NCBI GenBank assembly: GCA_942493245.1
Contig: OW818685.1
Span: forward strand, 2,976,001 to 3,040,000
Source: DAOPYU01 sp942493245
Lineage (GTDB): Bacteria > Sumerlaeota > Sumerlaeia > UBA8349
Length of the DNA: 64,000 bases
Direction: 5' to 3'
Shown here: positions 24,849-34,844 of the stretch, in pieces
How positions within the stretch are numbered: position 1 is the stretch's first letter
Layout: each line of letters opens with the position of its first letter
The notes under the pieces: model-generated
The model's input: only the letters and a program-made list of their open reading frames with translations
What the model was told of the DNA's origin: nothing
Database searches by the model: none
Translations under genes and position numbers: made by a program

Positions 24849-27800
24849 TCAGAATTGCAGCCGAAGGAGAGAAAGCGCCGCACCCCGGAGGAACCCAATT
24901 AGGGGGGCCGGATACACCCCCAACCACACAAGCGCAACCAGAAGCAGCACCAGGACCGCGGCTGCGACTGCGAGGCCGGTATTCATTCCTGAAAGTGTAG
25001 TGAGCGGAAGCCCGGCCTTCAGATCTTCGTCCGGAGACTTCAGCATCACCACAATCACACGCAGGTAATAATACAATCCGATCGCGCTGTTGACGACCAG
25101 GATCAGGAGCAGGGTCCAGAGAGAAGATTCGGCCGCCGCGGAGAGTATCCAGAACTTGCCGATAAATCCGGCTGTCAGGGGAATCCCGGCCAGAGAGAAC
25201 AGCATGCTCATGAACACCACGGCCAGCCAGGGCTTGCGCCAAACCAGTCCCCGATAATCGGTCAAAGTGTCTGCGTCGTTTTCCGCACGGGAGAGCCAGG
25301 CGACGGTTCCGAAAGCGCCCAGTGTGGTGATGGTATAGACCACCAGATAAAGGGTCACAGCCATCGGCGCCTGCGCCCCCCCGGCAAGAAAAGCGACCAT
25401 CATATAACCGAGGTGGGCGATGGAAGAGTACGCCAGCAGACGCTTGATATTTTCCTGACGCAGAGCCAGGAGATTTCCGGCGAACATAGAAACAATGGCA
25501 ATAATCGCAAGCGTCTGAAAAATCGCGTCTGGAAGACCGCTGGAAAAACGCGCAAAAAAACGCAACAAAAGCGCAAACACAGCAGCCTTCGATGCGGTGG
25601 CGATAAAGGCCGTCGCGGGCGCGGGAGCGCCTTCGTAAACATCGGCTGTCCACAAATGAAACGGGGCCACCCCCAGCTTGAATCCGAATCCGGCGAAAAT
25701 CATCCCCACACCAGCCATCAGGAGCAGATCGTCCGGCGCATTTTCCACAAAGGAACCCGCCAGCGCATAAAAATTCAGAGAACCCAGACGAAGATAAACC
25801 AGGGCGATTCCAAACAGGAGAAAGGCCGTGGAGGTCGCGGCGAGTATCAGGTATTTCAGACCGGCCTCGATACTGCGTTGGCGCTGGCGCGTATAGGCCA
25901 GCATCCCGTAAAGAGCCACACTCAGAACCTCAAGACACAGGAAGAAAGAAATAAAATGAGTGCATGCCGGCAGTAACACCGCGCCGGTGGTCGCCAGAAG
26001 CAGGAGGACGTAAAACTCCTCTGCCCGCTCCGAGGTTCGATCCAGATAACTGTAAGAGAAAAGAGTGACCGCGATGGCTGCGACGGCAATCACCCCGAAA
26101 TAAAACGAGGCAAAAGAATCGAAAACAAACAAACTGGCAACAAAGATCGGATCCCTGAAGCCTGTTACGGACAGAACCCCAAGGGCAAGCATAAGTCCCG
26201 CGACCGTCAGAAACACCACTGGCGCGTGTCTCCTTCGGAAAGCGATCAAGAGCATCGCCAGAACCGCCGTGAGAGACAGCAAACAGGAAGGAAGCAGAGC
26301 CTGAAACCCCTGGGACGTCAGTCCCCCCCGGTTTGCCTCTTCCCGCAGATTCAGAAGAAACGCAGAATCGTATTCCGAGGGGGAGGGTGTGGAAAGGGAG
26401 GGAGACACCAGAATTCTTGCATTGGCCACCTCCTGGGTCAATCCGGCCAGAGCCGGACGGGCGGTCTCGATGACCGGCTGGGGATACACTCCGAGCCAAA
26501 CAGTCGCGACAATCAACGCGCCCATCACCGCCATATCGCGCCGTCCCAGATCGGGGAAGACGCGGTTTTTCTCGTTCAATCCGTGAAAAATCGTCTGAAC
26601 AATCCAGAGCGCATAGACCGCCGAGGCGATGAGGCCGCCGCAGGCCAGAACCGTCCACAACCGGTTCACTTTCCACGCACCCAGCAGTGTCAGAAACTCT
26701 GCGTCGAAATTACCAAACCCAGGCAAGCCCAGCGAAGCCCAGGCAAACACCAGCGCGACCCCGCCCATCCTGGGCGCGACTGACCACAAACCGCCCATTT
26801 CGGAAAGGTCGCGGGTATGAATACGCTCCTGAAGCGCACCCGCCAGAATGAACAGCGCGCCCGTCGCCAGACCGTGAGACAGCATCTGCATCACTACGCC
26901 TTGCAACGCCAACTCGTTCCACGCGAACACCCCGAGCATCACAAAACCCATGTGGCTGACACTGGTATAGGCGACCAGCCGTTTGAAATCCTTCTGCGAG
27001 AACGCCAGGACTGCGCCGTAAAGAATCCCGATTACCCCGAGCGCCATGGCGAGCGGCGCCACCCGGAAAGCCGCCTCCGGGAAAAGGGGAACCACAAAGC
27101 GCAGCATCCCGTAGGCGCCTGTCTTGAGAAGAAGCCCGGCCAGGACGACACTCCCCGCCGTCGGGGCCTCGGTGTGCGCGTCCGGCAACCAAGTATGAAA
27201 CGGAAAAACCGGCAGTTTGACGGCGAACGCGATCAGAAAACCCAGCATCAGGAGCAAACCCACTGTCCCTGAAACCGGAGTCCCGAGGAGGCGCGTGTAA
27301 TCGAACGTGTAGTCGCCGGTGGCCTTGCCGTGGACGAAATACAGAGTAACGATAGCCAGCAGCATCAACAGACTGCTCAACTGGGTGAAAAGAAAGAACT
27401 TGATGGCCGCATAGACCCGGTTTTCATGTCCCCAGATCACGATCAGGAAAAACATGGGAATCAGCATCAGTTCCCAGAAGAAATAGAACAGGAACAGATC
27501 GAGGGCGGTAAACACGCCGATGATTCCAGCCAGAGTCCACAACAGATTGAAGTGGAAGAACCCCACCCGTTCCTGAATCTCCGTCCAGGAAATGGCCACG
27601 CTGATCATCCCCAGAAAAAGCGTCAGCAGAACCATCAACAGACTCAAACCGTCCAAGGCAAAGAAGAAACTGATCCCCAGCGAGGGCATCCAGGCATGGC
27701 GAAACTCCATCAGCCAGGAACCATTTTCGGGAACGGGCATTCCGCCGCCCCAATGCGCCCAAAGCCCCAGAGCCAACGCCAGATCCGCACCCAGCGCGAG

Positions 27801-27899
27801 GAGCGCCACCCAACGGGCCGCCACGTGGGACCACCGGGCCACCAGCCAGGCCGCCAAGCCGCCCAGGAAAGGAAGGAGAATGAGCCACAGAAGCGTCAT
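24849..27899 (-). CDS. nuoMN: NuoM-NuoN fusion, two proton-pumping subunits of complex I
   Basis: One continuous frame of 1016 aa holds two antiporter-like subunits. The first half (about 1-500) is NuoM: ELMLIPMFFLIVIWG, KLPVFPFHTWLPDAHTEAP and the loop FSQKDFKRLVAYTSVSHMGF. A hydrophilic linker of about 45 residues (about 500-545, including SPSLSTPSPSEYDSAFL) leads into NuoN: KLGVAPFHLWTADVYEGAP and ENIKRLLAYSSIAHLGYM. Both halves keep the channel lysines and glutamates. Normally these are separate proteins of about 500 and 485 aa, so the lengths add up. ATG 27899 overlaps the nuoL stop (ATGA). Last gene of the nuo operon. Confidence 0.93.
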   Translation of the reverse strand: MTLLWLILLPFLGGLAAWLVARWSHVAARWVALLALGADLALALGLWAHWGGGMPVPENGSWLMEFRHAWMPSLGISFFFALDGLSLLMVLLTLFLGMISVAISWTEIQERVGFFHFNLLWTLAGIIGVFTALDLFLFYFFWELMLIPMFFLIVIWGHENRVYAAIKFFLFTQLSSLLMLLAIVTLYFVHGKATGDYTFDYTRLLGTPVSGTVGLLLMLGFLIAFAVKLPVFPFHTWLPDAHTEAPTAGSVVLAGLLLKTGAYGMLRFVVPLFPEAAFRVAPLAMALGVIGILYGAVLAFSQKDFKRLVAYTSVSHMGFVMLGVFAWNELALQGVVMQMLSHGLATGALFILAGALQERIHTRDLSEMGGLWSVAPRMGGVALVFAWASLGLPGFGNFDAEFLTLLGAWKVNRLWTVLACGGLIASAVYALWIVQTIFHGLNEKNRVFPDLGRRDMAVMGALIVATVWLGVYPQPVIETARPALAGLTQEVANARILVSPSLSTPSPSEYDSAFLLNLREEANRGGLTSQGFQALLPSCLLSLTAVLAMLLIAFRRRHAPVVFLTVAGLMLALGVLSVTGFRDPIFVASLFVFDSFASFYFGVIAVAAIAVTLFSYSYLDRTSERAEEFYVLLLLATTGAVLLPACTHFISFFLCLEVLSVALYGMLAYTRQRQRSIEAGLKYLILAATSTAFLLFGIALVYLRLGSLNFYALAGSFVENAPDDLLLMAGVGMIFAGFGFKLGVAPFHLWTADVYEGAPAPATAFIATASKAAVFALLLRFFARFSSGLPDAIFQTLAIIAIVSMFAGNLLALRQENIKRLLAYSSIAHLGYMMVAFLAGGAQAPMAVTLYLVVYTITTLGAFGTVAWLSRAENDADTLTDYRGLVWRKPWLAVVFMSMLFSLAGIPLTAGFIGKFWILSAAAESSLWTLLLILVVNSAIGLYYYLRVIVVMLKSPDEDLKAGLPLTTLSGMNTGLAVAAAVLVLLLVALVWLGVYPAPLIGFLRGAALSLLRLQF

Positions 27900-29791
27900 G
27901 AGACCACCACCATTCCGAGGATGAATACCACCCCCACCGCGATCCCTGCCGCGTACCAACGAACCCGCCCGGACTGCGTCAGGGCCAGAACACGATTCCC
28001 CATCACATTCAGCCAGGCAATCCCCCGATAAATCCGGTCCACAAAATCGTTCCGATTGATCTGCGCGGCCCAGATAAACGGTTTCACAAAGAGAAAATTA
28101 TAAAGGGTGTCGAATTCCCATCCGGCCAGCCAGAACTGACGCACCCGCGACACAACACGCTGACGCATGAGGTGGGTCCGGGCCTCAGTCCGGGGTCTCA
28201 GGTAGAAGACAATTGCCAGAAGAAGTCCGAGAAGAGGTATTCCCAACGCCGTGACCTGGAAAAACCACATGCCGCCCGCATGGGATTCCGAAACCGCCTC
28301 AGCTGGCAGGATCGGCTCGATACATCGCGAGAAAAGGTTTACATGCCCCAGCCATTCAGGAGTTTCACAAAACCCTCCACCCAGAGCCAGAACCGCCAGA
28401 AGCGCCAACGGAAGATGGATACGCCAACCGGGCCGGTACGACACGGGCGTTTTCGCTTCTCCGAAAAAAACCCGGAACAACATCCGGAAACAATAGAGAC
28501 TTGTCAGGAAAGCCCCAACCACCCCCGCCACCCAGGGGAACCATCCCACCTCGCGAAACAACCAGGCCTCGTGGAGAATCAGATCCTTACTGTAATACCC
28601 GGCGGTCACCAGGGGCAACGCGGAGAGCGAACAGACTCCCGCGAGGAAGGTCCAGAAAGTGATCGGTAACTGACGCCACAGTCCGCCCATCTTCAACATG
28701 TTCTGTTCATGGTGAAGACTGAGAATCACTGACCCAGCCCCGAGAAAGAGAAGCGCTTTGAAAAAGGCATGGGTCATAAAATGAAACAGGGCCGCCTGCC
28801 ACGCCCCGATCCCCAGCGCCAGAAACATATAGCCGATCTGGCTGATGGTCGAGTAGGCCAGGACGCGCTTGATATCCTTCTGCGCCAGCGCGCTGCAACC
28901 CGCCACGAGCAACGTGACCCCGCCAATCACCGCGACCAGAAACTGGATCGTCGGCGCCAGGGAATAGAGCGCGTGGGTCCGAGCGATCAGGTAAACCCCG
29001 GCGGTCACCATTGTCGCGGCGTGGATCAACGCGCTGACCGGCGTAGGGCCCGCCATTGCGTCTGGAAGCCAGGTATGGAGCGGCAGCTGCGCGGACTTGC
29101 CCAACGCGCCGATCAGCAAGAGAAGAGCGGTCGCCACCGCCAGACTCGACCCCACGGGCCAGCGCTCCACCGCCCGCGCCATCGCGGTCTGGATATCGAG
29201 CGTTCCCAGTTCGGTCGCCAGAAGGAAAAGCCCCAGCGCCATTGCGGTGTCCCCAACGCGTGTGACGACAAACGCCTTGCGCGCCGCGGCGCCATTCGAG
29301 GGGTCCTCACTCCAGAACCCGATCAGGAGGTAGCTGCAAAGTCCGACCCCTTCCCATCCCAGATAGAGAAGCAACAGATTGTCCGCCAGGACCAGGATCA
29401 ACATCATGCACACGAACAGATTCATGTAGGAAAAGAAGCGCTTGAAGGCCTTGTCCCCGCGCATGTATTCGACCGAATACAAATGAATGAGCGCGCCCAC
29501 ACCGGTGATGACCCAGAGCATCACGATCGAGAGCGCATCCAGACGGAACGCCACGGAAGGGGCGAACTCCCCCACCTGCATCCAAGTCCAAAGGAATTGG
29601 ACATGGGCGTTTCCTTCCGGAGGATGGAGGAGAAAGGTTCCGCCGATGAGAAACGACAAAATGGCCGAGACGGATACGGACCCGACTCCGATCACAGCCG
29701 CGGCGGCGGAAGGCAGACGCGAACCAACCAGCGTGATCGCCAGAAAACCGGCGAGCGGAAGAAACGGGATGAGCCAGAGCAGATCGAACAT
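27896..29791 (-). CDS. nuoL: NuoL, complex I proton-pumping subunit
   Basis: Largest antiporter-like membrane subunit, 631 aa, with the long lateral helix at its C-terminus. Recognised by SVEYMRGDKAFKRFFSYMNLF, YLGWEGVGLCSYLLIGFW, SAQLPLHTWLPDAMAGPTPVSALIHAATMV and AQKDIKRVLAYSTISQIGYM. ATG 29791 follows GAGGATAGG and lies one base after the nuoK stop. The C-terminal extension (from about residue 530) fits the horizontal helix that ties NuoL to NuoM, NuoN and NuoJ. Confidence 0.96.
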   Translation of the reverse strand: MFDLLWLIPFLPLAGFLAITLVGSRLPSAAAAVIGVGSVSVSAILSFLIGGTFLLHPPEGNAHVQFLWTWMQVGEFAPSVAFRLDALSIVMLWVITGVGALIHLYSVEYMRGDKAFKRFFSYMNLFVCMMLILVLADNLLLLYLGWEGVGLCSYLLIGFWSEDPSNGAAARKAFVVTRVGDTAMALGLFLLATELGTLDIQTAMARAVERWPVGSSLAVATALLLLIGALGKSAQLPLHTWLPDAMAGPTPVSALIHAATMVTAGVYLIARTHALYSLAPTIQFLVAVIGGVTLLVAGCSALAQKDIKRVLAYSTISQIGYMFLALGIGAWQAALFHFMTHAFFKALLFLGAGSVILSLHHEQNMLKMGGLWRQLPITFWTFLAGVCSLSALPLVTAGYYSKDLILHEAWLFREVGWFPWVAGVVGAFLTSLYCFRMLFRVFFGEAKTPVSYRPGWRIHLPLALLAVLALGGGFCETPEWLGHVNLFSRCIEPILPAEAVSESHAGGMWFFQVTALGIPLLGLLLAIVFYLRPRTEARTHLMRQRVVSRVRQFWLAGWEFDTLYNFLFVKPFIWAAQINRNDFVDRIYRGIAWLNVMGNRVLALTQSGRVRWYAAGIAVGVVFILGMVVVS

Positions 29792-29792
29792 C

Positions 29793-30104
29793 CTATCCTC
29801 GCATCTTGCTGGCGGCGTCCACATCCAGCGTCTTCAGACTGTGGTACATCCTCAACACCAGGGCCAGCCCGACCGCAACCTCCGCGGCGGCCATGGCGAG
29901 GAGAAACAGAAACATCACATGTCCCTCGACCTGGCCCCAGGCGGCTCCCGCCACAATGAACGCCAACCCGGCGGCATTCAACATGATCTCGAGCGACATG
30001 AGAATGAAGATCACATTGCGGCGAACAAGCACCCCCGTCAAACCCAGGAGAAACAGAATCACCGCCAGAAGAATTCCCTGTTCCGGAGGAATCGTGGCCA
30101 TCAT
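29793..30104 (-). CDS. nuoK: NuoK, complex I membrane subunit
   Basis: 103 aa with three membrane helices. The buried glutamates of the proton path are visible in MSLEIMLNAAGLAF and AAAEVAVGLALVL. Its ATG overlaps the nuoJ stop; the second codon is also ATG, so the start may be one codon later. Normal family length. Confidence 0.95.
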   Translation of the reverse strand: MMATIPPEQGILLAVILFLLGLTGVLVRRNVIFILMSLEIMLNAAGLAFIVAGAAWGQVEGHVMFLFLLAMAAAEVAVGLALVLRMYHSLKTLDVDAASKMRG

Positions 30105-30622
30105 CAGCAGGTTTCCTCCTTCGTCTTTTTCTGCTCGTCACTCCGTCCCAGATGACAGGCCGCAACCATGCCCGCCAGCAGAAGAAGCGACGCCAGTTCG
30201 ACCCCGATCGCATAGGGACCGAAAAGCGCCATCCCGACCGCTTTAGGTTCGACAGCCGCACCTGAAAGTTCCCGCAGCGGAACCCGCGCAAGCACGACCA
30301 GCAGTTCTCCGAACAACACCAGACTCAGAAGCCCCGGCCCCACCCACATCCCCGGTTTCAGCCAGTCCCGCTCCTCACGCAACGTCACCGGTCCCTGATT
30401 GAGCATCATCACCACGAAAATAAGCAGGACCACAATCGCGCCGGCGTAGATCAGAACTTCGAGGGCGGCGGCGAACGGCGCGCCAAACGAAAGAAACACC
30501 AGCGCCACCGCCATCAGCGAAACCGCCATGTAGAGCAGCGCATGGACCGCGTTCAAGCGCGAAATAGCCAGAACGGTCGAAAGAACAGCAACAAAAGAGG
30601 CAATGTAGAAGAGTGTGTTCAT
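30104..30622 (-). CDS. nuoJ: NuoJ, complex I membrane subunit
   Basis: 172 aa, five predicted helices. The conserved helix with the pi-bulge is visible in LEVLIYAGAIVVLLIFVVMM. The open frame extends upstream to 30781 into nuoI, but ATG 30622 starts the normal hydrophobic N-terminus MNTLFYIASFVAVLSTVLA. 31 bp after nuoI. Confidence 0.95.
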   Translation of the reverse strand: MNTLFYIASFVAVLSTVLAISRLNAVHALLYMAVSLMAVALVFLSFGAPFAAALEVLIYAGAIVVLLIFVVMMLNQGPVTLREERDWLKPGMWVGPGLLSLVLFGELLVVLARVPLRELSGAAVEPKAVGMALFGPYAIGVELASLLLLAGMVAACHLGRSDEQKKTKEETC

Positions 30623-30653
30623 GTCCCTGTTTCCCGTTTCATGGTTCCTGTCC

Positions 30654-31169
30654 TCAAGGCAGAAGACTCTTGACGTCCTCCGGCGGCGCTTCGTTCTCCG
30701 CTTCGCCCTTGTCCTTGCCCGTGATAGAGACTCCCGCGACTCGGTAAAAATTGTAATCCGGATACTTGCCCGGACCGTCAATCAAAAGATCTTCCTTCTC
30801 ATAAACCAGACTCTTGCGTTTGTATTCACTCATCTCGATATCGGGCGTCAACTGAATCGCGCACGTCGGACACGCCTCCTCGCAGAACCCGCAGAAAATG
30901 CAACGCGAGAAATTGATCCGAAAGAATTCGGGATACCGGCGGCCCGACTCGTCCTCGGTCGCCTGAAGTGAAATACAATCCACCGGACACACCCCCGCGC
31001 ACAGGTAACAGGCGACACAGCGCTCCTGCCCGTCGGGATCGCGCGACAGGATGATGCGTCCCCGATATCGCGGGGCCTGGTACACGGTTTTCTCCGGATA
31101 CTGCACGGTCACGCGCGGGTGGAACGTGTGCCGCAGAACGGTCCAGATCGAACGAAGCGCACTCAGCAT
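30654..31169 (-). CDS. nuoI: NuoI, complex I ferredoxin-like subunit
   Basis: Peripheral-arm subunit of 171 aa carrying clusters N6a and N6b. Two 4Fe-4S motifs are visible, CVACYLCAGVCPVDC and CIFCGFCEEACPTCA. The N-terminus RSIWTVLRHTFHPRVTVQYP is the usual membrane-contact helix. ATG 31169 follows GGAGGGAAGGCG; 13 bp after nuoH. Confidence 0.97.
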   Translation of the reverse strand: MLSALRSIWTVLRHTFHPRVTVQYPEKTVYQAPRYRGRIILSRDPDGQERCVACYLCAGVCPVDCISLQATEDESGRRYPEFFRINFSRCIFCGFCEEACPTCAIQLTPDIEMSEYKRKSLVYEKEDLLIDGPGKYPDYNFYRVAGVSITGKDKGEAENEAPPEDVKSLLP

Positions 31170-31182
31170 CGCCTTCCCTCCT

Positions 31183-32136
31183 TCACGCGCCCAGGAGCGC
31201 AATCGCTCCGGTCACCAGCAGATTGAGCAACGTCAGCGGCAGCAAAACCTTCCACCCAAGCGCCATCAGCTGATCGAATCGAAGCCGGGGCAAAGCGGCT
31301 CGGAGCAAAATGAAGCCACAGATAAACAGAAACGTCTTGCCGACGAACCACACCAGAGGCGGCAGGAACGGTCCCTGCCACCCACCAAAGAACAAGACCA
31401 CCAGCAACGCCGAAATTAGGGTGATCCCCAGGTATTCCCCCACGAAGAACATCCCGAACTTCATCCCCGAATACTCAGAGTGAAAACCCGCTACCAGTTC
31501 GCTCTCCGCCTCGGGCATGTCAAAGGGCAGGCGGTGGGTTTCCGCGAGACCCGCGATCAGGAAGATGACAAACCCCGGGAATTGCGACACACAGAACCAC
31601 AGGTCACTTTGCGCCTCAACAATCGCCCGCAAACTGAAAGAACCCGTGAGCATGACCACGCCCATCAGGGACAGCCCCATGAAGACTTCATAACTGAGCG
31701 TCTGTGCGGCGGCCCGAAGCCCTCCCAGAAGCGAATATTTGCTGTTGGACGCCCACCCAGCCAGAATCAGACTGTAGGCGCCCAGCGAGGACATTCCGAA
31801 GAAGAACAGAAGACCCACATTCAAATCCGCAACCCAGATACCCGGAGCGAACGGCACCACCAGGAAAGACATCAACACAGTCACAGTGATAATCGCCGGG
31901 GCCAGAACGAAGACCGCCTTGTCGGCGAACGGCGGAATCCAATCCTCTTTCGTGAAAATCTTGATCGTGTCGGCCAGCGGCTGAAACAGACCGAACGGTC
32001 CCACCCGGTTCGGACCATACCGATCCTGCCAGAGCGCCAGTAGACGGCGTTCGAGCCAGATCAACCCGGACGCCGTGGTCAAAGTCCCCCCCAGAACGCC
32101 TCCGATGATGAGCAGATGGATGACAATCTCTCTCAT
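31183..32136 (-). CDS. nuoH: NuoH, complex I quinone-channel subunit
   Basis: Membrane subunit of 317 aa at the joint between the two arms. Diagnostic motifs are DRYGPNRVGPFGLFQPLAD, AAAQTLSYEVFMGLS and AETHRLPFDMPEAESELVAGFHSEYSGMKF (acidic loop facing the quinone). ATG 32136 overlaps the nuoG stop (ATGA). Confidence 0.97.
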   Translation of the reverse strand: MREIVIHLLIIGGVLGGTLTTASGLIWLERRLLALWQDRYGPNRVGPFGLFQPLADTIKIFTKEDWIPPFADKAVFVLAPAIITVTVLMSFLVVPFAPGIWVADLNVGLLFFFGMSSLGAYSLILAGWASNSKYSLLGGLRAAAQTLSYEVFMGLSLMGVVMLTGSFSLRAIVEAQSDLWFCVSQFPGFVIFLIAGLAETHRLPFDMPEAESELVAGFHSEYSGMKFGMFFVGEYLGITLISALLVVLFFGGWQGPFLPPLVWFVGKTFLFICGFILLRAALPRLRFDQLMALGWKVLLPLTLLNLLVTGAIALLGA

Positions 32137-34844
32137 GTGGACACCCCCGAGGCTATCCGGCCCCACTGCGGCAGTTCCATCCAATTCATACCGGGGACAC
32201 CCCGCGAAACCCCCGCCACACCCGCCGGAAGCGAAGGTTCAAGCGCCAGCGTCAAGCGGACAGATGTTGTGTCCGTTTGCAACAGAATTTCATCACCGGC
32301 TTTGAAACCCAACGCTGCGGCATCCTGAAAATTCAGGGACAGAGAAGGCTTCTGGACCCGCTCGGCGATTGCGGGCGAGAGAACACTCAATTCCTCGCTT
32401 CCGAAGAGATGGTAGGACGGAACCAGGAACCACTCCCCCGGACGCTTCTCGAACGTAGCGGGAATTCGATCGAAGAAACGATTTGCCGATCTGTCGCTCC
32501 GCGCCGGTTCTATCAGGCGAATCCCGGATGTGCCCGTCTGGACCGCCTCGCTACAGGCGCCCGATGCGGAATTCCAACCCGGCGCCAAGGAAAACGGACG
32601 CAACTCCGCGGGCGGGGTTCCCTCAGACCCTTCCATGCTGAAAGCCAGCGCGGAGTCGGGATCGTCGGGAGGCGCGGGTTCGTGAAGGTCCAGATGCGCG
32701 CGCATCGCGGTCCGACCACTGAAGCGCCAGGGTTGACGGGGGATTTTCTGCCCTTCCACTCGGAAACAGGCCGGAGGCGCAACTCGCGCGACCGCCTCAA
32801 GAGCGGACAGGGACTGCGCCATCGCGGAGACCACGGCGTCCAATGTTTCCCACGGCAATGCGCGGCCGGCGCAACAACTCAGATCGCGGACCCAGCGCCA
32901 CCCATCCTGAATCACCTCATTCGGCGGCAGACACGCAAAAAACCGCTGCGCGCGCCCTTCCGCACTCACAACAGTACCCGAAGTCTCGGCAAACGTGGCC
33001 GCGGGCAGAACCAGATCGGCCTTTTCCGTTGTGGCGTTTTCAAGGCAGTCAATCGCCACCACATGTTCGGCTCGGTGGAGAAACTCCGAGACGGCCCCCG
33101 AATCGGCCCGGCGGAACAGATCGTTCTCCAGAACCAAAACAGTTCGAGGTTGGGAGGCCTTGGCTATCTGGAGAACCTCTTCCAGAGCCTGTCCCTCCAG
33201 AAGCGCCAGCCCCATCGAGTTCCGTTCCGGGAGCGCGCAGTACAGGTACGCTTCTTTCTCCCCTGCCTTCAGCGCCCAGGCCAAGTTGGCCGCCGCCTGA
33301 AGCACTTCCTCGGAACCGCATCCCACGCCGGTCAGGACCGCGATTTTCTCCGAACCGACAAGCGCCTGAGCCACTTCGTCCACCAAGCGCTGAGCGTCTT
33401 CCGACAAATCGGCAATCGCCGGAGCATCGGGACAAACCGCATGGGCCAACGCGAATCCCAACCGCGCCACATCAGGAGGCGCCGCGCGGTAACGCCAAGA
33501 CGCCGCATCATCCAGCGAGTCGGCGGCGGGCGTAGCCACCAGAAGGGGTCCCTTCTTTTCCGACTGCGCGCAATTGCGTACTGCGGCATCATCCCACAAC
33601 GGGATATTCAGGCGCGTCGCGCGTTCCATCGGCTTGTTCCGAACCGCCTGCCGGACCGCCAATGCCACCCTCGCCGCAGTATTCGTCAGGTCTTCCCCCA
33701 ACACCACCACTGCGTCACACTGCTCGATCTCTGCCACCGAAGGCGCGCGAACAGTTCCCTCCCGGAAAATCTGAAAGACCGTTCGGGTGAGACGGTATTC
33801 CCCGCTGGAAACTCCGCCGTAGAAACGCTCCGGTCCCACCAGTGCGCGCAGAGCGAAGTTGGCTTCCAGCGACGCACGCGGCGACCCGATTCCAATGACT
33901 CGCTCCGGGTCGGAAAACCACTCGCCCAGCCCCTGAAGAGCCGCCTCCCCGTCGAGAGGCGCAGATGTCCCTTCTTTTCCCATCCTCCGTGTCGGCTTGA
34001 GAATCCGCCGGTCGCTGTTGACCTGTTCATACCCGAAACGTCCCCGGTCGCACAAAAAGGACCCATTAATATCCGGATTAAACCGATTCAACACACACCG
34101 CAAAGTTCCGTACCGCTCGCCGGGCGAGGTATTGCACCCCACGGCGCACGAGGGACACACAGACGGAGCGAATTGCAGATCCCACTTGCGCGTGTAATGA
34201 CTCCGGAACGTCTTGTCGGTAAACACCCCCGTCGGGCAAACCTCGACCAGGTTCCCGCTGAACACGTTTTCCAGCGTTCCCTCTTCATGCCGTCCGAAAT
34301 ACACCCGGTCGTGCGCACCCAGAACGTCGAAATCTCGTCCCCCGGCGTAATCCCGATAAAACCGAACGCACCGGTAGCACTGGATGCAACGGTTCATCTC
34401 ATGGTGAAGAAACGGTCCCAGGTTCTGGTTGTAATGCGTCCGTTTCTTGAAACGGGACCGGCGCACGGTGTGTTCCGCCATGACGGTCATGTCCTGCAGG
34501 TGACAGGCGCCACCTTCGTCACAAACCGGACAGTCGTGCGGATGGTTGAGCATCAACCACTCGATCACGCTCTTGCGGAACGCCTTCGCATCCAAGTCTT
34601 CCACCGAGACCCGGAGTCCTTCCGAGACCGGCGTCATGCAAGCCATCACGATCCGGCCCCGCGTGTCGTTCTCATCTTTGAACTGCTTGACGGCACATTG
34701 ACGGCAGGCCCCCACGGAATTCAGCGCCGGATGCCAGCAGAAATAGGGCAAACGGAGTCCCAGGGACAAAATCGCCTGAAGCAGATTCTGCCCCGCCTCC
34801 ACCGCATGAGTCTTGCCGTCCACAAGGATCGTCACCCGGCTCAT
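32133..34844 (-). CDS. nuoG: NuoG, complex I iron-sulfur subunit
   Basis: Largest peripheral subunit, 903 aa. Motifs in order: a [2Fe-2S] site (YFCWHPALNSVGACRQC), the His-ligated cluster N5 region (HPHDCPVCDEGGACHLQD), a 4Fe-4S site (NRCIQCYRCVRF ... EVCPTGVF), and the N7 site (CPSCAVGC with a distal Cys), followed by a degenerate molybdopterin-type domain. Length, N7 and segments such as FSGNLVEVCPTGVFTDKT are very close to the E. coli protein. ATG 34844 overlaps the nuoF stop (ATGA); the longer frame to 34877 is less likely. Confidence 0.96.
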   Translation of the reverse strand: MSRVTILVDGKTHAVEAGQNLLQAILSLGLRLPYFCWHPALNSVGACRQCAVKQFKDENDTRGRIVMACMTPVSEGLRVSVEDLDAKAFRKSVIEWLMLNHPHDCPVCDEGGACHLQDMTVMAEHTVRRSRFKKRTHYNQNLGPFLHHEMNRCIQCYRCVRFYRDYAGGRDFDVLGAHDRVYFGRHEEGTLENVFSGNLVEVCPTGVFTDKTFRSHYTRKWDLQFAPSVCPSCAVGCNTSPGERYGTLRCVLNRFNPDINGSFLCDRGRFGYEQVNSDRRILKPTRRMGKEGTSAPLDGEAALQGLGEWFSDPERVIGIGSPRASLEANFALRALVGPERFYGGVSSGEYRLTRTVFQIFREGTVRAPSVAEIEQCDAVVVLGEDLTNTAARVALAVRQAVRNKPMERATRLNIPLWDDAAVRNCAQSEKKGPLLVATPAADSLDDAASWRYRAAPPDVARLGFALAHAVCPDAPAIADLSEDAQRLVDEVAQALVGSEKIAVLTGVGCGSEEVLQAAANLAWALKAGEKEAYLYCALPERNSMGLALLEGQALEEVLQIAKASQPRTVLVLENDLFRRADSGAVSEFLHRAEHVVAIDCLENATTEKADLVLPAATFAETSGTVVSAEGRAQRFFACLPPNEVIQDGWRWVRDLSCCAGRALPWETLDAVVSAMAQSLSALEAVARVAPPACFRVEGQKIPRQPWRFSGRTAMRAHLDLHEPAPPDDPDSALAFSMEGSEGTPPAELRPFSLAPGWNSASGACSEAVQTGTSGIRLIEPARSDRSANRFFDRIPATFEKRPGEWFLVPSYHLFGSEELSVLSPAIAERVQKPSLSLNFQDAAALGFKAGDEILLQTDTTSVRLTLALEPSLPAGVAGVSRGVPGMNWMELPQWGRIASGVST

